Assembly: GCF_000003815.2 (NCBI RefSeq)
Contig: NC_049988.1
Span: 10,195,986-10,259,985 of the forward strand
Direction of reading: 5' to 3'
Source of the DNA: Branchiostoma floridae
Lineage: Eukaryota > Chordata > Leptocardii > Amphioxiformes > Branchiostomatidae
DNA length: 64,000 nt
Shown: positions 1 to 12,900 of the stretch, piece after piece
Layout of the letters: each line of letters opens with the position of its first letter
Position numbering within the stretch: the first letter of the stretch is position 1
The notes under the pieces: generated by a model
What the model was told of the DNA's origin: nothing
What the model saw: only the letters and a program-made list of their open reading frames with translations
Database searches by the model: none
Made by a program: the position numbers and the translations under genes

Positions 1-816
1 CAGTTGATCTTCAACTATACCCCAGTTACCAACTCCCCTGTAGTGCATATGTAGCATGTATGTAACATGCATGTAGCACATCACCAATAAGTGTGCAAGT
101 AGCATGTCTGAAGTACAATTATGAAGGCCCCAGCCATGTGCCTGTGTGTGTCCTCAGCAGCAAGAAAAGGTGCCTGCACCTATAAATACGGTGTTCTATG
201 CAGTGTACAATGTCGATACCTTGTCCACATTGTCGAAGTGCTAGCCTTTGCATAACCCTCCCCACAGCTCATGTAATCCTAAATACAAGTGTGTCTCTAT
301 CTCCAGTATGTCTTAAACTCTATTACAACTTAGTCTATGATAGATATCTGGGGTCCCTCCCATGTTGATTTGTAACGTTTTGAGTTGGTACAACAGCTTG
401 AGTGCCCATGCATGAGGCAGTGTGCTGACAGTGTAGGGAAATAGGTGCACACTACCTACAGTACCAAGACTTGCTCCGAAAATATCCTCCTAAGTTCCTG
501 TGCTGCGTTATCTACTGCAAGACATGTTTCAAATATAGCTCTGGCCATTTAGATGTAATACGTCATCATATGTTACAGGGAATGTCCATTAATAACTAGA
601 TGGGGGGGATAGAGAAAGTAATTGAAAGCTGCATAGTGCTTACAAATGAATGAAAATGGTGGCACTTTTCAATCACTAATTGGAAGATGGGATGATTATA
701 GCATAACATAGATGAGACATGATATGGGGTAAGGCTCCCAGATTTTTTAGGGCTATGTCACCCCTAGAGATATAATGGACATTCCCTGCAGTTTGATGCT
801 GTGCTGCTAGGTGGCG
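1..816. other. 3' flank of the LRRFIP gene
   Basis: No coding exon or RNA gene recognised. This stretch follows the distal stop codon on the minus strand and should hold its 3' UTR. I did not find a clear AATAAA in the minus orientation, so the polyadenylation site is not located. Confidence 0.4.
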
Positions 817-927
817 TTACTTCATGTTCTGAAACTGCTCTCTGTTCCGCCGTAGTTTGTCTAGTCGTTTCTCCAGATGGCTATTCATCATGGCCAGCTC
901 CTCCGCCCGGTCGCTCGCCGATCGCAA
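817..927 (-). CDS. LRRFIP1/2: LRRFIP alternative last exon A (distal)
   Basis: Acceptor tcctgaaaag at 928-929, phase 0, stop TAA at 817-819. Encodes 36 residues beginning [11 protein letters not shown] with the core [15 protein letters not shown], the last coiled-coil heptads of the family (vertebrate LRRFIP2 ends in a very similar NSHLAKRLEKMKANR segment). This is the copy closest to vertebrate C termini. It joins in frame to 1958-2062 and competes with exon B (1480-1599). Confidence 0.85.
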   Translation of the reverse strand: MRSASDRAEELAMMNSHLEKRLDKLRRNREQFQNMK

Positions 928-3900
928 CTTTTCAGGAGAAAAAAAACAAGACATAATGAGTTCCTTTGAAAAAGAACTTTCCATGTTGGAAGTGTGGAAA
1001 AGCATACTGCAAGGTGCAAGACAAGAAACACGACAGTGAGACTTCCAGAGAAAAAAAAATATTGTGTTTGCAAATGAAGTGGTGGACACGGCAAATGCTT
1101 TGGCATCATGTGCTTTCAACAAAAATGAACACATGCTTTTTTTTGTTCCTATTAAACAAACCGTCTGACTGCCTTACTATTATGCTAATGAAACGAAACT
1201 AAAACCTGACATCACGACAAATGTAAACAAATATCAAATCCATACATAACATACATGCAAACATTCAATACAAATGCAGTGCTGTGCTTAACTGCCGTCG
1301 GAAACAATTAAAAATAAGAGCAGCGTGATCACCAAGGGTCAAGTGTGAAGGGTACTAGTTTTAACCATTGCAAATCTGTCTGATAAAACTGTACAGTGGC
1401 AGGGATAAGGAAACAGGTATTAAGAAACCCTTCAAGCTGCCAGGCATGTATGACGTGTGTAGTTATGTAGAAGCTTGCATCACACATATGTACCATTGTG
1501 GCCTCTGTGCTGATAGAAAGACTTAATCTTTTCTATCCTACGCTCTAGACTGGAGTTGCTTTCTTGGAGCTCCTCTACCGTATCCTGAGACTTTCTCAGC
1601 TGGGGAGGGGACAGGGTGTTAGCCAGGAGAATGGTGAGGGAGAGAAGGATGGAAAAACAAGAGGAAATGTAGCAACAATGTGTGAATCCTTCTGATACCA
1701 CAACCTTACATTTCAACATAAAGCCTTACGTTCAACTCTACTCAGTGCAAAGTTGAACCCTGTTGAAATGTAGGTTGTTGGTATCTAGTATGTTTAAAAG
1801 AAAAGAACAAGCAAACCAAGAAGAACACGAAGCATATAGTAGAAAGAGGAAAGCTCTTTTACAAGATAAAGTCAGAACCAAACATGAAAGCCTATATCTC
1901 AAGGAAAAGACAGAAAGACAATGAAAGATGTTGCTCAAGTACGAAACGTTTCCTTACCTCTCGCTCTAATTTTCTTTTCTCTGTCTTGAGTTCATCTTCC
2001 TTCTTCTCGGCTCCCTCAGCAGCTACCCTGTACCTGTTCACCTGGCCTTCAAGTCTTTGGATCTGGTAAAACAGAGTCACAGTGTCACATGTCAATCAAC
2101 TACACAGGCTGTACAGCCATAGCGATGAAAGTATATGTTACTAAAAACAAATCTACCATTAGGTAGAGAATCATCATTACACTATTTTCTAACAGGAAAC
2201 ATCAGAAGCATGAGATGAGGTCTGATATACAAGGACTTCCAATATTCTTTGGGAACAGATTTAGTCAAATTTTCAGTCAGAGGCTATACAGCTTTTTGGA
2301 TCTGTATCTATATAGCTGGTATAACCTCTATTATGTGCAACACACCAACTTTGCAGGTACATGACGAAGTAGGACTGAATGACCTGTTACGCCTAGCCTT
2401 TGCACATCAAACTGTAAATGTTGTAAAAAGCTATCTAAACTGCTCTTACAGTACTTGCTGGCAACAAGTTCCACTCTATGATACTTTTAAGGAAAAACAT
2501 TTGAACACCTCTATTCTAGGTTGATTTCTCTTGACCTGAAAATGAAATACACACACTATAAGTTATAACATAATTTTGCTACATGTATATCCAAGCAGAT
2601 CTATCAGGGACAAAGGGCTAAACTGGCCATAAGCCAATTGGATACTGTTTAGCCCTATAAATACTGCCTTTGCTCTCGATAGATCTGCATGGAGATTATC
2701 TAGCAACAACCAAAGGTCATAGTTTACTCACATTCCCCTCCATAGCTGCAAGGTCCTGCTCTGCTTTCTGTAACCTAAACTTGTAGTTGTTGACCTGTTT
2801 ACTTGCTTCTCCTGAAGGTAAACAAACAACAGGTCATGAGTTTCTTGTGATCCAAGAATGTACAGATCTTATCTTTGCCTTACATGTATCATCTCAAGTT
2901 TTCTCCTACATGTACATTACATTTCCAGCAATTGAAAATGTCTTTGAATATTTTACTGCAGTGTTGTAGTTTTGTGCTTTGTTGTATTTAGCTGGCAGTA
3001 GAAGACACAAATAAGCAATGTTACTCCAAACACTAAACAATTGCTACATCCAGTTTTAGCAGGTACTGCAATATTTTTACCTATAATAAGCATATTTTTA
3101 AGAGATATTCTACAAGACACGTAAAAGCAGTAGTTAGGTTACTAGTAGTTAAGAAAGCTGGTAACTCAAAATAACAATCATGACACCAAAAAATTGGACT
3201 CCAGCCAGAAAATCACAATACAGAGTCNNNNNNNNNNNNNNNNNNNNNNNNNNNNNNNNNNNNNNNNNNNNNNNNNNNNNNNNNNNNNNNNNNNNNNNNN
3301 NNNNNNNNNNNNNNNNNNNNNNNNNNNGAAAGCATTATGTTATGGCTACAAGCTATGCAATTGTTAGTCACTGGTCTCTGGATATCGGACAGCATATGTA
3401 TGTGTATATAAGTTATGAAACATTTCAACTTCATGCAAGTATGCATCTTACATTATACATCATACACTGCCATACTTGGTTATGCTGATTTTGTATCTAT
3501 CTATCTGGCACATGTATGCTAAACGATGCAGATTAAAAAAGACATTGTTGCACATTCATTTGAAATCTACACCCTGCAGTTTCTCCTTGTGTGCTGTTGA
3601 TGCAAACTGGGACAAACTGGGACGGGGGCATACTGAAGGGGTACGTGCTACATGTAAGTACTGGCCTGATTTGAACCCTCTCTCCTTGCCACTTTCATCA
3701 GTCTCTGCTAGAGAGGAAGTTCACACAGGAGTAATTTTCACACTTTCATAATCATTTGTAAAGATAGAGAAACTATCCTTGTATGTGTATCAATGTATAT
3801 AACAGTATCACATGGCTGTTCACAGCTTCAAAATCTACATCTACTTTTTAGTTTTAACAAGCTCGCCATACAGAAGTATCAAGGTACTTTAGGGGATCTT

Positions 3901-6900
3901 TTGTTTGCTACCCTTCCTTATATAGCAGTCTAATTAGAATTTCTGTTTTTCTAGTGATTTGTGTTCTAACAAGGGATAACACACGGTTTTACAAATACAA
4001 TATAAAAAGTAACATACACAGTATATGGGACATGGGTTACTAGGTTTTTAAAAGCAAACACACAAACACGAGTTAGAATTTCCCAAATGCATTATGGCCA
4101 AGAGCAGAATAACAAAATATAGACACTAGTAATGCCACTGTTATTGGATGACAGTACAAAAAGCAGGTTGCAATAGAATTCCAAAAACTTAACACCGNNN
4201 NNNNNNNNNNNNNNNNNNNNNNNNNNNNNNNNNNNNNNNNNNNNNNNNNNNNNNNNNNNNNNNNNNNNNNNNNNNNNNNNNNNNNNNNNNNNNNNNNGAC
4301 TAACACCTATAGAAGACTATCTGTGGTTGGCTCACAGGGATGAACATGGAAGCAGGCAGGGGATTGGCTACAGCATACTTACTGAGATAATTGAATATCT
4401 CATCGGACACGGCCTTGTCACCCTTGGCCAACCTATCCCTCATCCAAATCTTAAACTTGACTGACAAACAGACACAGAACAGATGCAAACACATGCAAAT
4501 TCTGCAAGTGATTTGCATACTGGTAAAGACAGCATGCACACAAAAGGCACACTATACAATACAAACTACTCTAACATAGTAACTAAACAAAACATGATCA
4601 CATTCAGAAATTGTTAGTTCTATCTAGGACGATACCATGGATAACAAAGAGTTAACACATAAAAACAATGCATAGGAACCATAAATGAAAAGAACAAAGA
4701 CTTCAATAATTCTACACTACTATAAAAAAGATCAAGAAGAGCAACAGTGAATTAGATGAGAGACAATGAAAAAACATTGACATAGACATTCAGAGCATGG
4801 TAATACTAGACAATATCACTAACATGATCACTACAGAACAGACAAAAGACTTACTCTGAATGTCCAACAGTTCCATGTCGGGTCCGTTGGCCTCGGCTGT
4901 CCTGTTGGCTTTGCTCTGTAAGGCCTTCGTCCGCTCTTTTTCTTCCTCTAACTCTAGTTTCAATCTTCTAATCTGTGGTCAAATGACAAGAAGTTCAGTA
5001 CCAAGGACAGGGACAACAAGGCATACAAAAGTAAATCTGTAAAATTAGATATTTTAACAAAAAGATATGTTGTAGAATCTGAAGTATATAAAATTGTTTG
5101 CTCTTCAAAAGTACCACATACTATTCACTTTGTCTTCTCTGTACCAAACTTTCACGGTCTAAGAAAATCTAACTCAGAATGAAATGTTCACGGTGGCACC
5201 ATGTGCGTTTAAGGAAAAGGAATTGATTTATTTGTTATCAGTAATGATAAGTTCACGTTACAGTCGTCACCGTGAAAACCGTGAACTTGAAAGTACATTG
5301 AAAAAATCAGGAATTACAGTACATCTTTTGTCTAAAACTTGCTAGTATCTTTCAGAAAACTAGACTTACTTGATCTACAAGGTCTTCTTTTTCTTCTGCC
5401 ATTCTCTTAAGTCTTTCATCTGCAAAAGGATAATAACTTCATTAGTGATCTCATATCATAAAATGATTATAACATAACTAAGAAGTTAGCAAAGGATGAA
5501 ATTGGCAAACAATATTCAGAAGAGTACATATAGATGTATAGTTAATAAGAAATATTCACATTCACTTTTAACTATTGCCTATCTACCTCAAGGGAATATA
5601 GGTGAAATATTATAATATACTAAACCATTTAAATACAGTTTTTGTGCTTTTCCTTCTATCTATATCTTATGCATGCTTAGCCTGTCACATACACATGCAG
5701 ACATTGTTGGAAAAATTTGAGAATTTGTATATAACGTTCCTTCTTGGACATAAAGACTTACACTGAAATATATCATTTTGCCATAGAAAATTCTTTTTGG
5801 AAAAGTTAAGTTTGTATTCAAACTTAAGTGAAATTCAATAGTGTTGTGTTGTTTAAAAAATTTGGAACTTTAAACAAAGATGATCATTGTCAAACACTCC
5901 AAACAATTATGTGCCATACTTATCATGAGTGAAAATCTTTGTTTTAATCAAAAGACACAACATGCTCAAAACACATAAGGCTTTACACAATCCAAATCTT
6001 CACTTCATGGAGAAATCAGACCTATCTTCTTTGCCTTCATCAATCTGGACATGTGTTACAACATTATTGCTCAAAACACATATTTCCACTGTTTAACTGT
6101 GTTTAGAGACACAACTTCACACATGTTATCTGTGAAAATGATGGTGCATCCTAGTCTCTGGTAAAATGTTTTCAATGTTTCCTGGTCATTTCAGGTACAA
6201 AATTCAGGCTAAGACTCCTAACACACGATCATTAGGCCCAAGGGCTTACTTAGGAGGTTCAAAATAATGTGTTCAACCACGATACCAAATTTTTCTTGTG
6301 GGTCCTTGGATATTTCGAGTCATACTGTCTCTTTCCAGTTGCTTCACAACAACGTTAACATAAATTTTGAATAAAGATCAATCTTTTAAGATTCTGCAAA
6401 TTTGTTTATCTAGGATGCACACACGTTGGTGGCCTTATCAGCCAAGACTACAGAGCAATGACAGACAAAGAGTAGTGAGGAAATGTTAGGAAAGAGTTGT
6501 GATAGTGATAGTCTATGTATGGGTCCTCTGTGCTCATGACGTTAGATAGAACGTGGCAGACATCCTTGCTCGTGTTGTTACTGAAAAAAAAGCTTGATCC
6601 CACGGACACACAGGCGCGAGATTTACCGTAGAACATTGCCATGGCGTATTCAGTGTTGGGCTGCGGTTGGTCGGAGCCTTGCTTCTTTGCCTGCAGTGTT
6701 TTTACGTCTAAACGTCCCATACAGGACGTAAATGTAGCGTAAGTAGGTGAGAAACGACAGAAGAACCACAGTGTGGGTACATGTCTGTACCGGGACACTG
6801 TGTGGTGGAGAATGATGGGAAAAAACAAGAGGAACAAGGAAAGAAACAGTACACTGGGGAGGTAAAGTATGATGTCACACAAGTTAACCCCATTTCAAAG

Positions 6901-9900
6901 TCAACAGCCCATAGTAACATCCTTGGACAAGGAGATAAGTCATCCTGCAGTTCTAACATCAGATGAAAGAGGGAGTAAATGAACTTTCTAGAAGTAAGCA
7001 CAAATGAGGGCCATGGCCAAATTGTGTCTAATGTACTGAACAGTAACAAAACCCTTCTAAAGTCTATAGATGTATCAATATGTTCAAGGGGCACCAGTAT
7101 GTTGAAGATTCAAGAGAAATACTTGACAATACGAGTGATCGCTGTTGTTGTTTACACCCGGAGTATTCGACGGCTGGTGCCTACCAGGACGTCAGTAGAT
7201 TGGATTAAGAATTGATATCTAAATTAGCAGATCAAACTACTGGTTTATATGTAAATCAATCTTTTGCCAAACACCTGCTTTTTGCCTACCACTGCATCAC
7301 CATGACATCATCGCGATCGTTTGTATGCAACATAAAACAACTGTAACTCACAGAGAAGTAAAATTTGGCAAGAACATCTACGTTGGCACTATCCACTACA
7401 CAACCACTTGCAAGCTAACACTTTGGTATCTCCCTTCCTCACCTAATGTTCCCTCGCCTGCCTGTTCCAACATCTGTGCAGCCTCCGGCGTTACCAAGGC
7501 AACCTTCGTCTTCTTCTCCCCCGTTTCCGCCTCTCCATTGGCCGTCCCGACTAGAACCAAACCTTGTTCCTGGGGATGAAGAGAAGCAAAAATTATCAGT
7601 AACTGTCAGAGCTCTGCTTCAACCAATCAGCTGTGAGTAGCAGGAGGAAGACCTTCCCAGCATGCACTCTGTTCCAGCCATCACCACAGGAGGAGACCAC
7701 AACAGGAGAAGTGCTCGGCAGAGACGTCTGGAGCGAGGAACAGGTAGAGAAAGGAGGCTTGTCAACCTTAAAGACATTAGTGTTTCTTATCATGGGATGA
7801 AGAATGAACATTTCCACACAAAGATTTAAAAAGGTTTAAAGTGTAGATACTGAAGAGCCCCTTTGTGCTATCATATTATGCTTCAGATGTTCTTGGCAAG
7901 TCAATATATATCAAAATTCAGTCCTCTTCTTCCCATAACTTTGCACTATTGTTCCAAATTTGCTGGCTTAAAGCTGCTCTCAGAAGTTCTTGGTGAGGAA
8001 GGGGGGGGGGGCATTTTCCAACCCAACAAATTTACGTTGGATTTGTCTCACATCCATAAGATATTTCTCCTAACAGCTTTTAGCCAGCTTTTTACAAACA
8101 AGACAACAATTGAGACAACGATTACAAGGAAACAGTAATCCACGTCCACAAAGCTAGAGGAGAGAAATGAGAGAGAAGAGAGAGTGTCCATTATACACCA
8201 GAGAGAGAGGAGTGCCTTTCCCATACTACTGTAGACTTCTGTACCCACCAGGAGTGGCCTCAGTCCATGTTCCTGAACGGCAGGGGAGAAAATCAAACAA
8301 ACATTCAATCTACAGACTATGATAAAACTCTACATGGACAATTGTGTTCAATCATGACACTCAACAAGCAAATTAAACTTGAGCTTGATAAATAACAGCA
8401 CAGGTAACAAAGTCAGATGGTCAACAGAATAATGTAATGTTCAGGAGTTATAGACAGACAGACACAGATATACTCTCTCTCTGTCAGTCAGTCTATACAG
8501 ACTATGACACTATGACAAAGACAGATGGTCAACATAATAATGTAATGTTCAGGAGTTATAGAAGTACAAATATAGACAGACAGACACAGATATACACATA
8601 TCTACAAACACAATGACAAATGAGCATTCCATTAACATTAGTATACATTAACATTTCAGGAATAAGACTTGGACAGCAGGGCCCGAAATACTGTTTTCGG
8701 CCAGGTTGTGCAAGTGGCAACATGAGTCAAAAGCCAGGTTGCGCCATCAACATTTCAGCTTGCCCCACTTTCAAGTTGTTACTTTCTTCAAATCAGCTAC
8801 TTATCCATTCTTTTCCTCCAGTTATATGTAACTATGTAAAATGTTTTATGTTATCAAAAAATAAATACAAAAGCTTATGCATGTAGGTGGGGAAAAAGCA
8901 GTGTTCCAACAGCAAAATTTCAGGTTGCTCAGTGTGCAACCTGGGTTTAAAATTAAGTTGCGCAAAGCAAAATGTGGTTGCATTTTCAAGTGGGCAAGTG
9001 GGTATTTCGAGCCCTGTGGACAGTATCAAATCATTTTACAAGTTTCACATCAGCAGTCAGGAATAGTGAATGTACATGGAAAGAAATCCTTTACTTTAAC
9101 AATTATAGTTCATACTTTGTGGGAATATTCCAAAGCTCCACTCACCTCTATAAGCTCGTCACGTTGCCTTAGTGCTTCCTTCAGCTCTGCAACATTGTGT
9201 TCTAAGATGCCATAGGCATGCTTTTGTCTTTCTAACTCCTGCAGCAAAAAAAGAAGAGGACATTTGGTACACTCTAAGCAACCAAAAGACTACTGAATAC
9301 AGTACTACAATACACAAGTTACTTCAGTAATTGGATTGATTTTGGTACAGATAGGTGTTTTAAGTAGCATCCACGGTCTTTCTTCAATGACTGTATCCTA
9401 CCTGAAATGTCTAACAGTCATCAACATACTACAATTCGTACGTTTTATGTTCTAACTTAATGTGCTAGTGGCACACGCTAAGTTACTATAGACATTTAGC
9501 AAAAGATGTTAATATGCCTATATATCAATACAGATTTACTATGCATTAGCACTTCTAATCAGTAAGTTCCTTACTCTACATCAACTGAAAAAATCCAGGA
9601 GAAAACCTACCCTGCATTTCTCTTTGTACTCCCTCTGTAGTTCGTTCATAGATTCTTCCTGGATTTCTAACTTGTCCTTAAGGATGTCCACCTGGTACTG
9701 TAGTGTGGTTTTCTCATTGTCTAGCTGCGCGTTGGACACCATCGCTTTCTTGTACTTTTCTTCTGATTCACTTAATGCATCCTGAAGACAAGAAGGAGCA
9801 ATAACTTCAGAAAATACACTTCACTCATTATCATACCTTCGAGTTCAAGTCGTTTACAGTACTACGTTTTCATCTATCTGAAACACATCTTTCTTGGTTG

Positions 9901-12900
9901 TTTTTTTTCTTTCTTATCACCCCTGCCCTCTCCTTAATGGTTTGTTCCTAAGGTCAATGTGTTGTCAACTTGTGATTAATGATAAACAACAGAACCCTGG
10001 GGTCAATCTTTTACTTTTTCACAGTCAAAATAAACAGTCACAGGTCTTAAAGGGCATTAGGACAGCTTCGGTGTTAACAGCTATTCATCTCAAGATGACC
10101 ATGACTTTGTTGTACTAAGGAAATGTCAAGTAGAGTTGCATGTCCAATAACTGACCTGGTATTTCAGAGCAAGAAAAACTATCAATAACACTGATGATAG
10201 ATTTATGGGAACTAGTGCCTTTCTCAGGAACATTATGGGGACAAGCTGTGTCAGGAGGGTCTGTATATTTGTCTGGAGGTTACAACAGCTGTGACAATAA
10301 TAAACACTACATGTACATTTTTCCTATACATGTAAAGAGCTGGTAAGAACAGGGGGTGTTGGTCAAAGGTATTACAGCAAATCCCATGTTATGATCAGGA
10401 ATTTTACATCTGGTATCGGGTTTTATGTGACCTTTACTATCTTTTTATAAGATTAGGGTTTGTATATACAATCTTAATAGGGAATAAACCTCTCCATAAA
10501 TGCTGAACATCTTGTACTACAAGTTCACTACCCCTATTGGGCAAGTGAAAGTGCTGTTCCGACAAGTGTATGCCCTACCCCACTTGCCTGATTTGGCAAG
10601 TAAGATTTTTCCATTGATTGAGTGCAATTTTGATATACTCGTTACTTTTTACAGTCATAACATCAAGCAATGGTCAACAGAGAATTCCATTGCTAGAAGT
10701 GAAAATGCATATACAAATGTACTACTAACAGCGACATTTGAATTTTGGGCGAGTGAAAAATTGGTTCGGGCAAGTTAATTCCTAATGTGTTTACCCTATA
10801 GGACAAGTGAATTTCAGAAAACTCGTCCAACCCTGCACCACATTCAGAAGTCCAGACCATATATAATTACATGTATACAAGGAATACTGCTGACATTGGC
10901 AATGACATAGCACATTGTTATCATGGAAAGAGCCATATGAATGATACTAGAATTATGTTCTATGAAGATATTCAGTTTTAGGCATGCAAGAATAGCAGAA
11001 AGGAAATAATCACTGTTGCATCTGATTGTGACAGAACCTCCTACCTTCAACACTTTCAAGTCTGTCATGTATTTCTGCTCTACATCGAATAGTGCATCTT
11101 GTAAGGCCTGGAAGGTACGCAGTGTGCAGCGAAACACCGCGAGAAGTTATTAAAGGAGAAAAAGCAAGAGAAAGTATGCAAGAAATCAGTTAGCAAACAA
11201 TTAATATATGCAAAGTGAAAGCAGCAACCTCAACCTCATAAACAACTTCTTAAAATGAAAGAGAACATTGTATTAAAACACTAAACATGAGTATTAAATG
11301 ATAGGACAATGTGAAAGCAAAGACCACTAGCTACAAACAAAAGTTGAAAGCTTTAAACCCAAACTCCACCACCAGAGAAAGTCACACCAATGCCATGTGG
11401 TTTGTAAGGACATCTGGTGTTCCCTTGCTTTGTATTGTACCTTTCCTGATGTTCTTTGAACTTGTCCTGCTCAATATTTCCTTGTTACGGTATCCCAATT
11501 TCACTTCAATGTCCCACTTTATTTGACTGTCATGTTTTCATATACACTATTCTTTGTCCTTAATCTTTTACAAAGTCCCCATTTTGCCTTGTGTGGAACA
11601 GACCATACATTGTCTGCCCTGACAGTGAGATATCTGCTTGCCTTGGTAACAATGACTATTGCCAGTCACAAACCCTACCTTTTCCAGTGGAATTATATAC
11701 CACAGAGTTCTGTGACTGGGAATGAGATACTTCTATCAGACTGCTGAAAGGCATCACAAGGATCCAATTTTGTCATACATTGTTAGTCAGGCTTCTCTCT
11801 AACGTACCTTGAGTTCCCGAATGGAGGCTTCGGAGGAGGAAGACCCAGCATCATCATCGCTGCCTCTTCTGGACGAAGATCCGCCGAGCGCCGACAAACT
11901 AGCGAACGATAATACTGAACCCCCTGCTCCTCTCTGCAACAACATGGCGAGAAAATACGCGGTTAGATGTCAATCATGTAACTGCCAACTAAGTATAGAT
12001 GCTGAGGGAAATGATCCTACAGGTGCATAACGTGCATACATACACATATGCTTCTCACTTCACTCTCAATATAGAACCTATAGTTGCTAATGAAGACCCA
12101 AGAGACGTAAGACGACAATTAGACTAAACTTCAAAGACAGTTGACATAATTGGCAATTGCAACTTGTACTTGTTACTTTCAGGCGGCTGTTGTCTGTGTG
12201 CCAAGATAATACACTTGGCCAGGGAGACGTCTAAACACTCTGCTGTCCTTACAAGGGAGAGTACTGTTCTTTTGATAACTGGATTATTTTTACAAAGAAA
12301 CACAACCTACACCCTGTCTATGTTGTTGTAATCTTAACAAGCTGACTACATGCAAATGTCATGCTACACTTTAACTGCCAAATGTCACATTCGTACACTT
12401 GACACTAGTATTAAGGATGGACTTACAACTCCATGTACCTGAATAAAACCAGTTGAAACATGAACAAGTTTATTTTATTCGAATAATAGTAAAAAGATCT
12501 TTAAAATTTTGAAACTTTCAAATGATGAATGACATTCAGGTTATCTTTCATATTTTCTTGTACCTTCATAATTGGAACGATCCTTTCAGAATTTTTTTTG
12601 TCACTAGCTAAAAATCTGTTTAGTATCTCATTACCACCTCATTAACACCTGTTCCACAGTTTACATAGTCATGCCCCCTAACTTCACACCATGTAATTAC
12701 AGGCCCCCAGGGAGTCAGGTTCTGAATAGGGTTTACATAATCAGTTTAATGACTACAACAAAGACGTTCTCACCCTTGCTTTGTCATTTGTGCCAATCTC
12801 ATCTCCTTCTGCCTGCAATGGACAAAAAACAAACAGTCAGTCTTTGCATGTCAATTAATTTCTTCAGTATGTACAAACCTTTTGTGTGAACAACAACTTT

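Noticed and set aside
3180-3488. Frames spanning N gaps here, at 4073-4306 and at 38823-39354
   Set aside because: They exist only because the N run contains no stop codon.
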